Assembly: GCA_041652575.1 (NCBI GenBank)
Contig: JBAZHC010000001.1
Span: forward strand, 248,001-312,000
Direction of reading: 5' to 3'
DNA length: 64,000 nucleotides
From: Phycisphaerae bacterium
GTDB taxonomy: Bacteria > Planctomycetota > Phycisphaerae > Sedimentisphaerales > UBA12454
The notes beneath the pieces are model-generated. The model made no database searches and was not told where the DNA came from. It worked only from the letters and a program-made list of their open reading frames with translations. The number at the start of each line of letters is the position of its first letter. Within the stretch, counting starts at the first letter, position 1. Shown here piece by piece: positions 30,487-39,868 of this stretch. The translations under genes and the position numbers were made by a program.

Positions 30487-31494
30487 ATGTTTATAGACCA
30501 GGCAAAAATTAAAATAAAGGCCGGTGACGGCGGCGACGGCTGTGTTGCTTTCCGCCGTGAAAAATATATCCCCAAAGGGGGTCCTAGCGGCGGGGATGGT
30601 GGGCGGGGCGGAGATGTGTATTTTGAAGCGGCCGAAGATGTGGATACGCTGCTGGACTTTTCAGGCAGGGCGATATGGCAGGCGAAAAATGGTATGCCGG
30701 GCGAAGGGTCAAATTGCCACGGCAGCGACGCCAAAGACCTTGTTATTAAAGTGCCGGTCGGAACCCAGGTTTACGACGAAGACCTCGACGGTCTTCTATT
30801 GCAGGATATGAACAAAGCCGGGATGAAAGTCAAAATATGCAGGGGCGGCAAAGGCGGCAGAGGCAATAAGACCTTCGCAACCTCAACCCGACAGTCGCCT
30901 CGATACGCACAAAAAGGACAAGTCGGCAGAGAAAGAAATCTTAAACTTATCCTGAAACTCATCGCAGATGTCGGACTTGTCGGTCTGCCAAACGCAGGCA
31001 AAAGCACAATGCTTTCACGATGCTCCTCGGCAAGACCCAAAATCGCCGACTATCCATTCACCACACTTGAGCCGGTGCTCGGAATCGTCGAACTGTCGGA
31101 GTACCGCAGATTCGTAGTGGCCGATTTGCCGGGTATTATCGAAGGCGCACATAAAGGTGCCGGACTGGGCATCGATTTTCTGCGGCATATTGAACGAACA
31201 AGAATTATCGTTCATATACTCGATATTATGCCGATGGACGAAAGCGACCCTGTCGATAATTATAAAAAAATAAAAAAAGAACTGCTGGCCTATAGCAAAG
31301 AACTCGGCAAAAAGAAGGAAATAATAGTCATTAACAAAATCGACCTCGACCCGGACGAAAAAATCCTGAAAAAAATCAAAAAGAAATTCAAAAAGAAAGT
31401 CTTTACAATATCCGCAGTAACAGGCAAAGGAATAAAAGAACTTTCTGAAGAGCTGTTTAAATTGGTTCAGAAAGAAAAAGAAGTAAAGAAGTAG
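30487..31494 (+). CDS. obgE: GTPase Obg/CgtA
   Basis: 335 aa. The glycine-rich Obg domain is at about 1-158 (KIKAGDGGDGCVAFRREKYI; GGDGGRGGDV). The GTPase domain at about 159-330 has P-loop GLPNAGKST, DLPGIIEGAHKGAGLG, NKIDLD and a SAVTGKG-type G5. The C-terminal OCT domain of some homologues is absent. Obg acts in late 50S ribosome assembly and stress signalling. Confidence 0.95.
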   Translation: MFIDQAKIKIKAGDGGDGCVAFRREKYIPKGGPSGGDGGRGGDVYFEAAEDVDTLLDFSGRAIWQAKNGMPGEGSNCHGSDAKDLVIKVPVGTQVYDEDLDGLLLQDMNKAGMKVKICRGGKGGRGNKTFATSTRQSPRYAQKGQVGRERNLKLILKLIADVGLVGLPNAGKSTMLSRCSSARPKIADYPFTTLEPVLGIVELSEYRRFVVADLPGIIEGAHKGAGLGIDFLRHIERTRIIVHILDIMPMDESDPVDNYKKIKKELLAYSKELGKKKEIIVINKIDLDPDEKILKKIKKKFKKKVFTISAVTGKGIKELSEELFKLVQKEKEVKK

Positions 31495-31520
31495 GGAAGT
31501 AAGGAAAAAACGATATTAAC

Positions 31521-31555
31521 TTCCAACATCGAACGCTGAACGCTCAACGTTGAAT
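31521..31555. repeat. GAACGCTGAACGCTCAACGT-type dispersed repeat
   Basis: Short degenerate tandem/inverted repeat (AACATCGAACGCTGAACGCT followed by CAACGTTGAAT) after obgE. Only one copy was noticed in the window; the pattern resembles widespread environmental intergenic repeats. Confidence 0.5.
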
Positions 31556-31692
31556 ATGGAGTGTATTTTGTTGAGGTTTAAAAGGAAAAGAGATATAATT
31601 TTACAGACAGCGAGGAGTTGCAACATTGAGACTGAATAATAGATGACTGTTCCGGTTTATATGGGTACTATTGTTGTAGACAAGTAATAAGT

Positions 31693-31884
31693 ATGAATAT
31701 ATCCGAATCTGAGTGGGAATTTTTCAAGAAATATATGTTGAGCATGCCGCTTGAGGAGATTGAACAAATCAAGCGGGAAAGTGCTACGGAAGCCGAAAGA
31801 CTTTATAGCGAATTCAAAAAGAAGTTTGAACAAGGTCTTTGCGACAGTTGTGGAAAATCATTTTCATTTGTTAATTCGATTTAG
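31693..31884 (+). CDS. Small hypothetical protein with CxxC
   Basis: 63 aa, helical and acidic (SESEWEFFKKYMLSMPLEEI), ending in CDSCGKSFSF, a CxxC that could bind zinc. No family is recognised. It may be the N-terminal remnant of a longer protein, because zinc-binding knuckles usually come in pairs and only one is here. The end overlaps the 3' end of the convergent TMTC-like gene by 21 bp. Confidence 0.4.
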   Translation: MNISESEWEFFKKYMLSMPLEEIEQIKRESATEAERLYSEFKKKFEQGLCDSCGKSFSFVNSI

Positions 31885-33645
31885 AAGTTCATCGGCGTAT
31901 TGGGGGTTTAGGGACTTGAGGATATTGTATTCAATGAGGGCGGAATCTTTATCGCCGCTTAACAGATAAATAAGACCAAGAGCACGATGCGCCTCGGTAT
32001 AATCCGGCCTGATTCTTACGGCTTGCTTATAAGCATCTATCGCCTCAGACCAGCGGCCAAGGCTGCTGTAGGCAATGGCGAGATTATGGTACGCCTCTAT
32101 ATCGTCCGGCTTAGTTCTTATGACCTGCTTAAAAGCGTTTATTGCCTCGGGCAGACGGCCGAACTTACCGTAAGCAACGCCGAGATTATTATATGCCTCT
32201 GCATCGTCCGGTTTATTTTTTATGACCTGTTCATAGGCGGCTATTTCCTCGGACAGGCGGCCGAGACTGCCGTAATCAAGGCCAAGATTGTAGTATGCCT
32301 CTGCATAATCCGGCCTGATTTTTACGGTCTGCTTATAGGCGTCTATCGCCTCGAGGCGTCGGTCAAGATTGTCTAAAGCAGCGCCAAGATTATAGTACGC
32401 AAGATAATTGTTTTGCGTTACATCGATTGCGTGCGAAAAAAGAGTCAGACTATTCTTCCAGTAACTTGTCTGCCTGTGTGCGCATATTCCGAGAGTAGTC
32501 AGTACTATTATCATCGATAAGCTAAGAACGATTTTCAGCCGGGGCCATTTTGAAAGAAGCTGCCGCAGGCCCCAGGCAAGCATTATGAACAATCCTATAT
32601 AAGGAATATAAGTGTAACGGTCGGCGTAAGCCTGTCTGCCGACCTGGACAAATCCTATGACCGGCACAAGTGTTCCGACAAACCAGAACCAGCCTACGGA
32701 CAAATATTTTTGATTACGTCCAGGAAGAACCACGAAAACAGAAATGCCAAGCAGTAGTAAGGCACAGGCCGCAATTTGCCAAAATGGGACGCCGGCGATA
32801 TGAAAAGGATAAAATACCGCGAGATTCCGCGGCCAGAACATTTTGTTTATATATTGAGTGTATGATAAGAAGACATTGGCGAATCGGTCGCTGAAAGAAA
32901 GATAGCCGCCGGCCACCGCGCCGCCGGTTCGCTGAACCAGAAAAGTAACAATACCTGAGACAAAAGCGAGAATAAAGAATGGTATTTTTTCCCGAATCAG
33001 ATAGAAAACCGAACGCCCGCCAAAACGCTCAAGCGGCCAATAGTCCAGCAGAAGCAGCACAAAAGGCAGAGTAACGAGCATTGGTTTTGCCATCAGGCCG
33101 AGAGTGAAAAACACGATTGCCAGCAAATAATTGGCAGGCTTTGGCCGGCCGACAAAACGAACATAAGCCCACATCGTCAGCAGCCAGAAAAAAGTACTCA
33201 GGACATCTTTTCGTTCGGCAATCCACGCAACTGATTCGACGTGCATTGGATGGAGAGCAAAGGCGGCGGCGACAAAAGCGCTGGGCCAAAGCGAGTCTGT
33301 CATTTTCTTAAGAACCGTAAAGAGCAGCAGAGTATTTGCAATATGCAGGAAGAGATTTACGAGATGAAATCCGGCAGGACCTGAGCCAAACAACCGGCAA
33401 TCGAGCATAAGCGAAAGCCAGGTTAAAGGGTGCCAGTTTGTTGCGTGACCAGAGGTAAAAGCCCAAACGGCGCCGTCAACGGTCAGACTATTCAGGACGT
33501 GGGGATTTTCATATACGTAAACAGTATCGTCGTAATTGACAAAATCGAAATTCCTGACCTGCCAAAAAACCAGTAGCGTACCAACTGTCAGGATAAAATA
33601 AATCGAAAGAACAATATTTTGTTTTACCTGCCGGGGCATAGGCAT
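31864..33645 (-). CDS. TMTC-like polytopic membrane protein with TPR repeats
   Basis: 593 aa. The N-terminal part (about 1-420) has about ten membrane helices with FVNYDDTVYVYENPHVL, TSGHATNWHPLTWLSLMLD and ALHPMHVESVAWIAERKDVL. This is the pattern of the TMTC/GT-C-like family, some of whose eukaryotic members O-mannosylate proteins. The C-terminal 160 residues contain four to five TPRs, nearly tandem (AYYNLGLDYGSLGRLSEEI; AYNNLGVAYGKFGRLPEAIN; AYHNLAIAYSSLGRWSEAID). A membrane glycosyltransferase role is inferred from the family. Such proteins are abundant in Planctomycetota and related phyla. Confidence 0.78.
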   Translation of the reverse strand: MPMPRQVKQNIVLSIYFILTVGTLLVFWQVRNFDFVNYDDTVYVYENPHVLNSLTVDGAVWAFTSGHATNWHPLTWLSLMLDCRLFGSGPAGFHLVNLFLHIANTLLLFTVLKKMTDSLWPSAFVAAAFALHPMHVESVAWIAERKDVLSTFFWLLTMWAYVRFVGRPKPANYLLAIVFFTLGLMAKPMLVTLPFVLLLLDYWPLERFGGRSVFYLIREKIPFFILAFVSGIVTFLVQRTGGAVAGGYLSFSDRFANVFLSYTQYINKMFWPRNLAVFYPFHIAGVPFWQIAACALLLLGISVFVVLPGRNQKYLSVGWFWFVGTLVPVIGFVQVGRQAYADRYTYIPYIGLFIMLAWGLRQLLSKWPRLKIVLSLSMIIVLTTLGICAHRQTSYWKNSLTLFSHAIDVTQNNYLAYYNLGAALDNLDRRLEAIDAYKQTVKIRPDYAEAYYNLGLDYGSLGRLSEEIAAYEQVIKNKPDDAEAYNNLGVAYGKFGRLPEAINAFKQVIRTKPDDIEAYHNLAIAYSSLGRWSEAIDAYKQAVRIRPDYTEAHRALGLIYLLSGDKDSALIEYNILKSLNPQYADELLNRINK

Positions 33646-33840
33646 GCAATATATTTACACGAACATCTGTTGTCAAGGAGCAAAATGAATTGGACAACCG
33701 CTCCATTACCCACCGTCGCAAGGCTATGACGAGGCAGGCTGTCGCGGCTCTGTTGCGTTGCGCGGGCAGGGGTGAAATATGTTTTATAATTGATTCTTTG
33801 GGGGTTTTACTATAAGCTCTCGGCATTAGAAAGGTTGGAA

Positions 33841-34638
33841 ATGAATTTAATAGCGATAGACATAGGTAATACGAATATAACGGCAGGGCTGTTTCTCGAT
33901 GGCATTGAAGCGGGAATAGAAAAGACCAGCGGCAATAAACCTGAAGAACTCGCCGAGGTTCTGACGGGCTACTGGAACAGGATTCCATTTTCCAAAGCCA
34001 GTAAGGATAAGACAAAACGCGACGGTGTAATTGTTGTCGCCAGTGTAAAGCCGCAGTGGACAGAAATAGTTAAAAAAACTGTGCAGGAAAAATTGGGCGA
34101 GAAAATTCTCGAGATAGGTATCGGCAAAGATGTTCCGCTGCCGATGGAGCTCGATGTCGATGAGCCGAGACAGGTTGGCGTTGACAGGGTACTGGAAGCT
34201 TTCGCCGCGTACAGCGTTGCCGGCGAAGCGGTAATTGTCGCTGATTTCGGAACTGCGGTAACGATTGACATTGTCGACGATAAAGGCGTTTTTCTCGGCG
34301 GGACGATTCTGCCGGGCTTCGATATTTCCGCTGACGCACTGAACAGACTCACGGCATCGCTGCCGAAAATTGACAAAGTGAAAATTCCTGAAAAGTCGTT
34401 CGGAAGAAATACCGTCGAGGCGATAAATAACGGTTTATATTATTCGGCGATAGGCGCAGTTGAAGTGGTTTCAAGACTTTATTCCGAGCATCTGGGCAAA
34501 TGGCCGCAGACGGTAGCGACCGGCGGAAATATGGAAATCGTCAGAAGCGGCTGCGACTTTGTAGATTCGTTTGTCGAGGACCTTGTTGTCAAGGGCATAG
34601 CGCTGGCATACAAGAAATATATTGAAGAAAAAGCGTAA
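33841..34638 (+). CDS. coaX: Type III pantothenate kinase
   Basis: 265 aa from the ATG at 33841; the open frame extends 17 codons upstream but MNLIAIDIGNTNITAG is the family N-terminus. The ASKHA-fold motifs are DIGNTNITAG, then VGVDRVLEAFAAY, VIVADFGTAVTIDIV and GGTILPGF. It starts coenzyme A biosynthesis without feedback by CoA. It lies 11 bp ahead of mnmE, so the two may be co-transcribed. Confidence 0.92.
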   Translation: MNLIAIDIGNTNITAGLFLDGIEAGIEKTSGNKPEELAEVLTGYWNRIPFSKASKDKTKRDGVIVVASVKPQWTEIVKKTVQEKLGEKILEIGIGKDVPLPMELDVDEPRQVGVDRVLEAFAAYSVAGEAVIVADFGTAVTIDIVDDKGVFLGGTILPGFDISADALNRLTASLPKIDKVKIPEKSFGRNTVEAINNGLYYSAIGAVEVVSRLYSEHLGKWPQTVATGGNMEIVRSGCDFVDSFVEDLVVKGIALAYKKYIEEKA

Positions 34639-34649
34639 TTTACCGATTT

Positions 34650-35807
34650 ATGAATAACCATCAGCAAAATTGCATTGCGTCGCTGATGACGGCAAAAACT
34701 GCTGCGGCGATATCGAGCATCCAAATTGTCGGTGAAAATTCTGTAAATATTTTAAATAAAATTTTCAAATCATTCGGTGCTCCGCCCCGCCTCGAGCGGC
34801 GGGGGCTAAATATTCTGCATGGCAATATCTTCGATGGCGGCAAGTTTATCGATGAAGTGATAATCGGCTGCGAAGGCGAAGATTCATTTAGTATTAACTG
34901 CCACGGCAATCCGATTATTGTTGAAAATATTTTAGAGCTGCTTAAGAAAGAGGGAGCAAAAATCGCAGAGGCGCAGGAGGTTATCGCGTATCTTGCCCGC
35001 AAAAAATATGGCGATAATCCAATCGCAATCGAAGCTGAAATCGCAGCTTCGCAATCGTCAACTCTTGACGGGGCGAAAATAATTCAACATCAGACGAAGA
35101 TGGGACTTTTGCAAAGCTGTCAGTGGTGGCTGGAAAATCTCGATAGTATTCAGCTTGACGATATTAAAGCCGGCGCGGAACAGGTTTTGAATGACAGCAG
35201 GATTTCTTCATTTTTTATCAGAGGCGCCAAGATTGTCATCGCGGGCCCGCCGAACAGCGGTAAAAGCACATTGTTTAATCGTCTTTGCGGAAAAGAAAAA
35301 GCGATAGTAACCGATATCGCCGGCACGACGAGAGACTGGCTAAGTGCGAAAATCCGGCTGAAAAAAATAGAAGCGGAATTTTTCGATACCGCCGGCCTCG
35401 ATGAGGCACTGAGCGAAAAAAATATAATCGACGCGCAATCGCAGGGACAGGCGGCAGCGCTTATTAAAAATGCGGATTTGGTTTTGTATGTTGTGGATTC
35501 CCGCCTGCGCGGGAATGACGAACCCCCGCCACAGGTGCGGGGGCTAAACAAAATTGTTGTTTTGAATAAATGCGATTTGGCGGGAGATTTATTAGTCGAT
35601 GGTCTGAAAATCAGCGCAAAAACCGGCAGCGGAATAAGGGAACTTATCGACGAGATTGAAACAGCACTGGGCGCTGTCGATTTCGATATGAGAAAAACGG
35701 TATGTTTTACCGACAGGCAGGAGAAAATAATGCGGCAGATTGTTTCGGCGGACAAAAAGGAGCAAATTAAAAAGCTTATACAAGATTTGTTAAAAGTAAA
35801 TTTGTGA
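34650..35807 (+). CDS. mnmE: Divergent MnmE-type tRNA modification GTPase
   Basis: 385 aa, shorter than the usual 450 or so. The N-terminal folate-binding-like domain is diverged. The GTPase domain has G1 AGPPNSGKS, G2 GTTRDW, G3 DTAGL, G4 NKCD and G5 SAKTG. The C-terminal CxGK motif, which holds the catalytic cysteine of MnmE, is missing (the end reads KKLIQDLLKVNL). Two palindromic insertions are in frame: 34785-34809 (PPRLERRGLN) and 35497-35552 (DSRLRGNDEPPPQVRGLN), the latter directly before the NKxD motif. It may be a MnmE variant with altered chemistry or a related GTPase. The partner gene mnmG is not in the window. Confidence 0.75.
   Translation: MNNHQQNCIASLMTAKTAAAISSIQIVGENSVNILNKIFKSFGAPPRLERRGLNILHGNIFDGGKFIDEVIIGCEGEDSFSINCHGNPIIVENILELLKKEGAKIAEAQEVIAYLARKKYGDNPIAIEAEIAASQSSTLDGAKIIQHQTKMGLLQSCQWWLENLDSIQLDDIKAGAEQVLNDSRISSFFIRGAKIVIAGPPNSGKSTLFNRLCGKEKAIVTDIAGTTRDWLSAKIRLKKIEAEFFDTAGLDEALSEKNIIDAQSQGQAAALIKNADLVLYVVDSRLRGNDEPPPQVRGLNKIVVLNKCDLAGDLLVDGLKISAKTGSGIRELIDEIETALGAVDFDMRKTVCFTDRQEKIMRQIVSADKKEQIKKLIQDLLKVNL
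34785..34809. repeat. In-frame GC palindrome, first copy in mnmE
   Basis: CCCCGCC (34785-34791) pairs with GGCGGGG (34798-34804) followed by GCTAAA. It is the same family as 5721, 35523 and 58893. Confidence 0.75.
35497..35552. repeat. Composite in-frame palindromic element in mnmE
   Basis: Two palindromes in series: ATTCCC-N8-GGGAAT (35497-35516) and CCCCCGC...GCGGGGG (35523-35543) with a CTAAACAAA tail. The same composite occurs in the opposite orientation at 49874-49931, which shows it is one unit. The frame stays open and adds about 18 residues. Confidence 0.8.
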
Positions 35808-35926
35808 TATAACTTATTCTTGTTTAAGATGTTATAGGTTTTGGAGATTTTACTTGACATTATTATGTATATGGCTAAATTTATACTTATAACTAAATTT
35901 AGTTTGTAAGGTAATAGGAGCTAAAT

Positions 35927-37156
35927 ATGGAGACACAATTGTTTACAAATCCGTTCAAACCTGGTGCGGGACATATGCCACCGCATTTGGCGGGCAGAAC
36001 TAAACAAACACAGGAATTTCAACAACTTCTTGAGCAAACTATTGTGATAAAGAATCTTGTGCTGACAGGTTTGCGAGGAGTTGGAAAGACAGTTTTGCTG
36101 GATACTCTCAAACCGATAGCGGTGAAAGCTGGATGGCTTTGGGCGGGTACGGATTTATCCGAATCGACAAGTATTAGCGAAGAAACGGTGGCATTGCGTT
36201 TGATTACAGACTTGTCTGTAGTTACATCAAATATTGTGTTTGATAGACAAATAGTACATACATTTGGATTCAGGAATGATGAGACTCTTATTGATACAAC
36301 TCTTAATTACGAATTTTTAATAAACCTTTTTAAAAATATACCGGGTCTTATCTCTGATAAACTGAAAGGCGTTCTTGAATTTGTATGGGATTGTCTAAAA
36401 CGTCAGAATATCAGAGGGTTGATATTTGCTTACGACGAAGCGCAGACAATGGCGGACCATACTGAAAAGGAACAATACCCGCTTTCACTTTTGCTGGATG
36501 TATTTCAGTCATTACAGAAAAAAGAAATTCCATTTATGCTGGTAATGGTCGGCCTGCCGACATTATTTCCGAAATTGGTTGAAGCGCGGACATTCTCAGA
36601 AAGAATGTTTAGAGTGGTTTTCCTTAACAAGTTAAATGAACAAGACAGTAGAGATGCTATTGTCAAACCTATCCAAGACAAGAACTGTTCAGTGAAACTT
36701 TCTGAAGAATCAATCAACCTCATAATAAAGACGTCTGGAGGTTATCCCTACTTTATACAGTTTATATGCAAGGAGGTTTATGATATTTTTGTACAACAGC
36801 ATATGGGGGGACAAAATTTAAGGGCTCCTCTTGATGAAATAACACGGAAACTGGATAATGATTTTTTTGCTGGCAGATGGGCAAGGGCAACTGATAGACA
36901 ACGTGATTTACTTACGATAATTGCCGAATTACCTAATGCAGATGATGAATTTACGGTGCAGGATGTAGTTGAAGAAGCTAAAAAGTCGGAGAAACCATTC
37001 AGTGCAAGTCACGTTAGTCAGATGCTGGTATCGTTGACGAATTCCGGTCTTGTTTACAAGAATAGATACGGCAAATATTCTTTTGCCGTTCCTTTGCTTG
37101 CACAATATATATTAAGACAATCAAGGGAAAACTCTCAACAGCCAAGGTTATTCTAA
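35927..37156 (+). CDS. AAA ATPase with winged-helix C-terminus
   Basis: 409 aa. The N-terminal P-loop is GLRGVGKTVL (about 47-56) and the Walker B LIFAYDEAQ (about 166-174). An Orc/Cdc6- or STAND-like ATPase fold is followed by a helical region (SESINLIIKTSGGYPYFIQF). A C-terminal winged-helix-like domain includes ASHVSQMLVSLTNSGLVYKN and KYSFAVPLLAQYI. Such ATPases are often regulators or mobile/defence accessory factors; a specific role cannot be given. The gene is AT-rich relative to mutS and mnmE on either side, suggesting acquisition, and has a good ribosome binding site (AGGAG, 35918-35922). Confidence 0.7.
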   Translation: METQLFTNPFKPGAGHMPPHLAGRTKQTQEFQQLLEQTIVIKNLVLTGLRGVGKTVLLDTLKPIAVKAGWLWAGTDLSESTSISEETVALRLITDLSVVTSNIVFDRQIVHTFGFRNDETLIDTTLNYEFLINLFKNIPGLISDKLKGVLEFVWDCLKRQNIRGLIFAYDEAQTMADHTEKEQYPLSLLLDVFQSLQKKEIPFMLVMVGLPTLFPKLVEARTFSERMFRVVFLNKLNEQDSRDAIVKPIQDKNCSVKLSEESINLIIKTSGGYPYFIQFICKEVYDIFVQQHMGGQNLRAPLDEITRKLDNDFFAGRWARATDRQRDLLTIIAELPNADDEFTVQDVVEEAKKSEKPFSASHVSQMLVSLTNSGLVYKNRYGKYSFAVPLLAQYILRQSRENSQQPRLF

Positions 37157-37162
37157 AAAAAT

Positions 37163-39799
37163 ATGACACAACAGCAAGACAAATTAACACCGGCGATGAA
37201 GCAGTATGACAGCTTCAAGAAGAAATACCCTGACTGCATTTTGTTTTTCAGGATGGGGGATTTCTACGAGACTTTCTACAGGGACGCTCAAATCTGCTCG
37301 CAGGTTTGCGGCCTTACGCTGACCAGCAGAAGCAAGGGCGAAAATCCCGTTCCTCTTGCAGGCGTTCCATTTCACGCGGTTGACGGCTATCTGAAAAAAA
37401 TGATTAAGGCTGGCTACAAAGTCGCCGTCTGCGAACAAATCGAAGACGCAAGACTTGCCAAAGGCGTTGTCAAACGCGATGTAATCCGGATTATCACGCC
37501 GGGAACTCTTACCGATGATATGCTGCTGGAAGAAAAACAGGATAATTTTCTCTGTGCGATAAGTCTTAATACGAAGAACGCGGCGATAAGCTGGGTCGAT
37601 ATTTCGACGGGACATTTTTTCGCTCGCGCAGTTCCTGAAGGCGCGTTGGTCGATGAGATTCTGCGGATTTCGCCTGCGGAGTGTATTTTGCCGGACGGGC
37701 GCGGCGAATTGTTTGGCGAGGAGATTAAAAAACTCGCATCGCAGATTGAACGGTCCGGCAGTACGATAATAACATATCGGCCGGGATGGTATTTCGAGCC
37801 TTACGATGCTTATAAGAGGCTTATAGACCATTTCGGCACAAAGACGCTCGAAGGGTTCGGCATAAAGGACGACAGTTTCATAATCAGTCCGGCAGGGGCA
37901 GTAATTGAATATCTGAAGGAAACGCAAAAGACCGCGCTGGGACATATTTCGAGTATTAAATTGGTCGAGCAGAAAAAATTTCTTCAGATTGACCAGGTAA
38001 CGCTGAGAAGTCTTGAGGTTCTATCGACGATTCGCGGCGGGAAAGGTTCGCTGATTGAAACTATCGACCGCACGCTGACCGGCATGGGCGGCAGGATGCT
38101 GCGATACTGGTTGTGTATGCCTTTGAACGAGACGAGCTCAATCGAATTAAGACAGGATGCGGTCGGAGAGCTTATTGAAAAGAAAATAGAGTCCGATGAG
38201 GGATGCCTTACGGCACTTGAAAAAATACGCGGCATCCTGAAAAATTTCGCAGACCTTGAAAGGATTATCGCGAGAATCAGTACTTTAAGAGCGGGGCCGA
38301 GAGATTTACTTGCTCTTGTGCAGAGCTTAAAAAAGACAGAACCATTGAAACAAGTTCTGCTTGGCCTGACGGCCGACATATTTGTGAATCTTTCGAAAAA
38401 CTGCGATACGATGAAAGAACTTGCCGATTTGCTCGATTTGGCGATTGAGCCGAATTGCCCGACGCATCTTCGCGACGGCGGGGTGATAAAGACAGGTTTT
38501 AATGCCGAGCTTGACGAACTTCGCAATATATCCAGAGATGTCAGGACCTGGCTTGCGCAGTATCAGCAGAAGGAAATCGAGCGAACCGGTATAACGAATC
38601 TGAAGGTCGGCTTTAATAATGTTTTCGGCTATTATATTGAGATTTCAAATTCCAACGCCGATAGAGCACCTGCCGATTATGTCCGCAAGCAGACTGTAAA
38701 GAATGCTGAACGGTACATAACGGATGAATTGAAAAAATATGAGGAGAAAATTCTTACCGCGGGAGAAAAAGGTATCGAGCTTGAGCTGAAATTATTCGAA
38801 CAGATTCGGGCGCAGTGCAGCAGCTATACTCAAAAAATTATGTCGCTCGCGGAAATTGTCGCGACGGTCGATTGTCTTTGCGCATTCGCTCATCTTGCAA
38901 TGTCGCAGAATTATACCCGGCCGAAGGTTACAAACGGAACAGAACTGGTCATCAATGACGGCAGACATCCGGTGCTTGCTGAAATTCTCGGCAATGAATT
39001 TATGCCGAACGATGTAGAACTTGGCAATGGCAGCGGTGATGTGATGATTATCACAGGTCCTAATATGAGCGGCAAGAGCACTTATATCAGGCAAACGGCG
39101 CTTCTTGTGCTGTTGGCTCAGACGGGCAGTTTTATTCCCGCAAAGCAGGCGGAGATAGGTCTGGTTGACAGTATTTTTACGCGAGTCGGCGCATCGGATG
39201 AAATCGTGCGCGGGCAATCGACATTTATGGTTGAGATGACCGAGACGGCGAATATCATTAACAACGCGACTGAAAAATCGCTTGTGATTCTCGACGAAGT
39301 CGGCAGGGGGACGAGCACTTATGACGGCCTGTCTCTTGCATGGGCGATAACGGAACATATCGCAAATAAAATAAAATGCAGAACACTCTTTGCGACGCAT
39401 TATCATGAGCTTACCGCTCTGGCGGAACTTTTGGTTAATGTGAAAAATTGCAATGTCGCGGTTCGTGAGTGGATGGACGAGGTGGTATTTCTGCATAAGA
39501 TAGTCCCCGGCGGAACGGACAAAAGTTACGGCATTCACGTTGCCAAACTTGCCGGGATTCCCAAATCCATTCTTGAACGCAGTAAAGAGATTCTTGCTGA
39601 GCTGGAAAATACTTTTCAGAAGGAAACTTCAGGCGATAAACTCACGAAACAGCGGACAAAACAGCCTGACAACCAGCTTTTCGACCAGAAAGAAAAGGAT
39701 GTACTTGAAAAGCTGAAAGGCCTTGATGTTAATAATCTTACGCCGATACAGGCGATAAATCTGCTTAACGAGATTAAAGATTTTTTAAGGAAACAATAG
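37163..39799 (+). CDS. mutS: DNA mismatch repair protein MutS
   Basis: 878 aa, full length. The mismatch-binding domain shows MGDFYETFYRDAQ (F-x-E type), then SRSKGENPVPLAGVPFHAVD. The lever and clamp domains follow. The ATPase has Walker A ITGPNMSGKSTYIRQTALL, the dimerising motif STFMVEMTETANI, Walker B ILDEVGRGTSTYDGLSLAWA and FATHYHEL. The C-terminal tail matches the dimerisation region. No mutL is in the window. The gap to the AAA gene is only 6 bp. Confidence 0.96.
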   Translation: MTQQQDKLTPAMKQYDSFKKKYPDCILFFRMGDFYETFYRDAQICSQVCGLTLTSRSKGENPVPLAGVPFHAVDGYLKKMIKAGYKVAVCEQIEDARLAKGVVKRDVIRIITPGTLTDDMLLEEKQDNFLCAISLNTKNAAISWVDISTGHFFARAVPEGALVDEILRISPAECILPDGRGELFGEEIKKLASQIERSGSTIITYRPGWYFEPYDAYKRLIDHFGTKTLEGFGIKDDSFIISPAGAVIEYLKETQKTALGHISSIKLVEQKKFLQIDQVTLRSLEVLSTIRGGKGSLIETIDRTLTGMGGRMLRYWLCMPLNETSSIELRQDAVGELIEKKIESDEGCLTALEKIRGILKNFADLERIIARISTLRAGPRDLLALVQSLKKTEPLKQVLLGLTADIFVNLSKNCDTMKELADLLDLAIEPNCPTHLRDGGVIKTGFNAELDELRNISRDVRTWLAQYQQKEIERTGITNLKVGFNNVFGYYIEISNSNADRAPADYVRKQTVKNAERYITDELKKYEEKILTAGEKGIELELKLFEQIRAQCSSYTQKIMSLAEIVATVDCLCAFAHLAMSQNYTRPKVTNGTELVINDGRHPVLAEILGNEFMPNDVELGNGSGDVMIITGPNMSGKSTYIRQTALLVLLAQTGSFIPAKQAEIGLVDSIFTRVGASDEIVRGQSTFMVEMTETANIINNATEKSLVILDEVGRGTSTYDGLSLAWAITEHIANKIKCRTLFATHYHELTALAELLVNVKNCNVAVREWMDEVVFLHKIVPGGTDKSYGIHVAKLAGIPKSILERSKEILAELENTFQKETSGDKLTKQRTKQPDNQLFDQKEKDVLEKLKGLDVNNLTPIQAINLLNEIKDFLRKQ

Positions 39800-39868
39800 T
39801 TTTATTTTGGGTTGAATATCCTTTATAGCCGTATTACAATAGCGGCGGATTTTTAATTGAGGTGAAAA

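Noticed and set aside
37184..37945. Minus-strand frame within mutS
   Set aside because: It lies opposite the mismatch-binding domain of mutS, with no ribosome binding site or domain.
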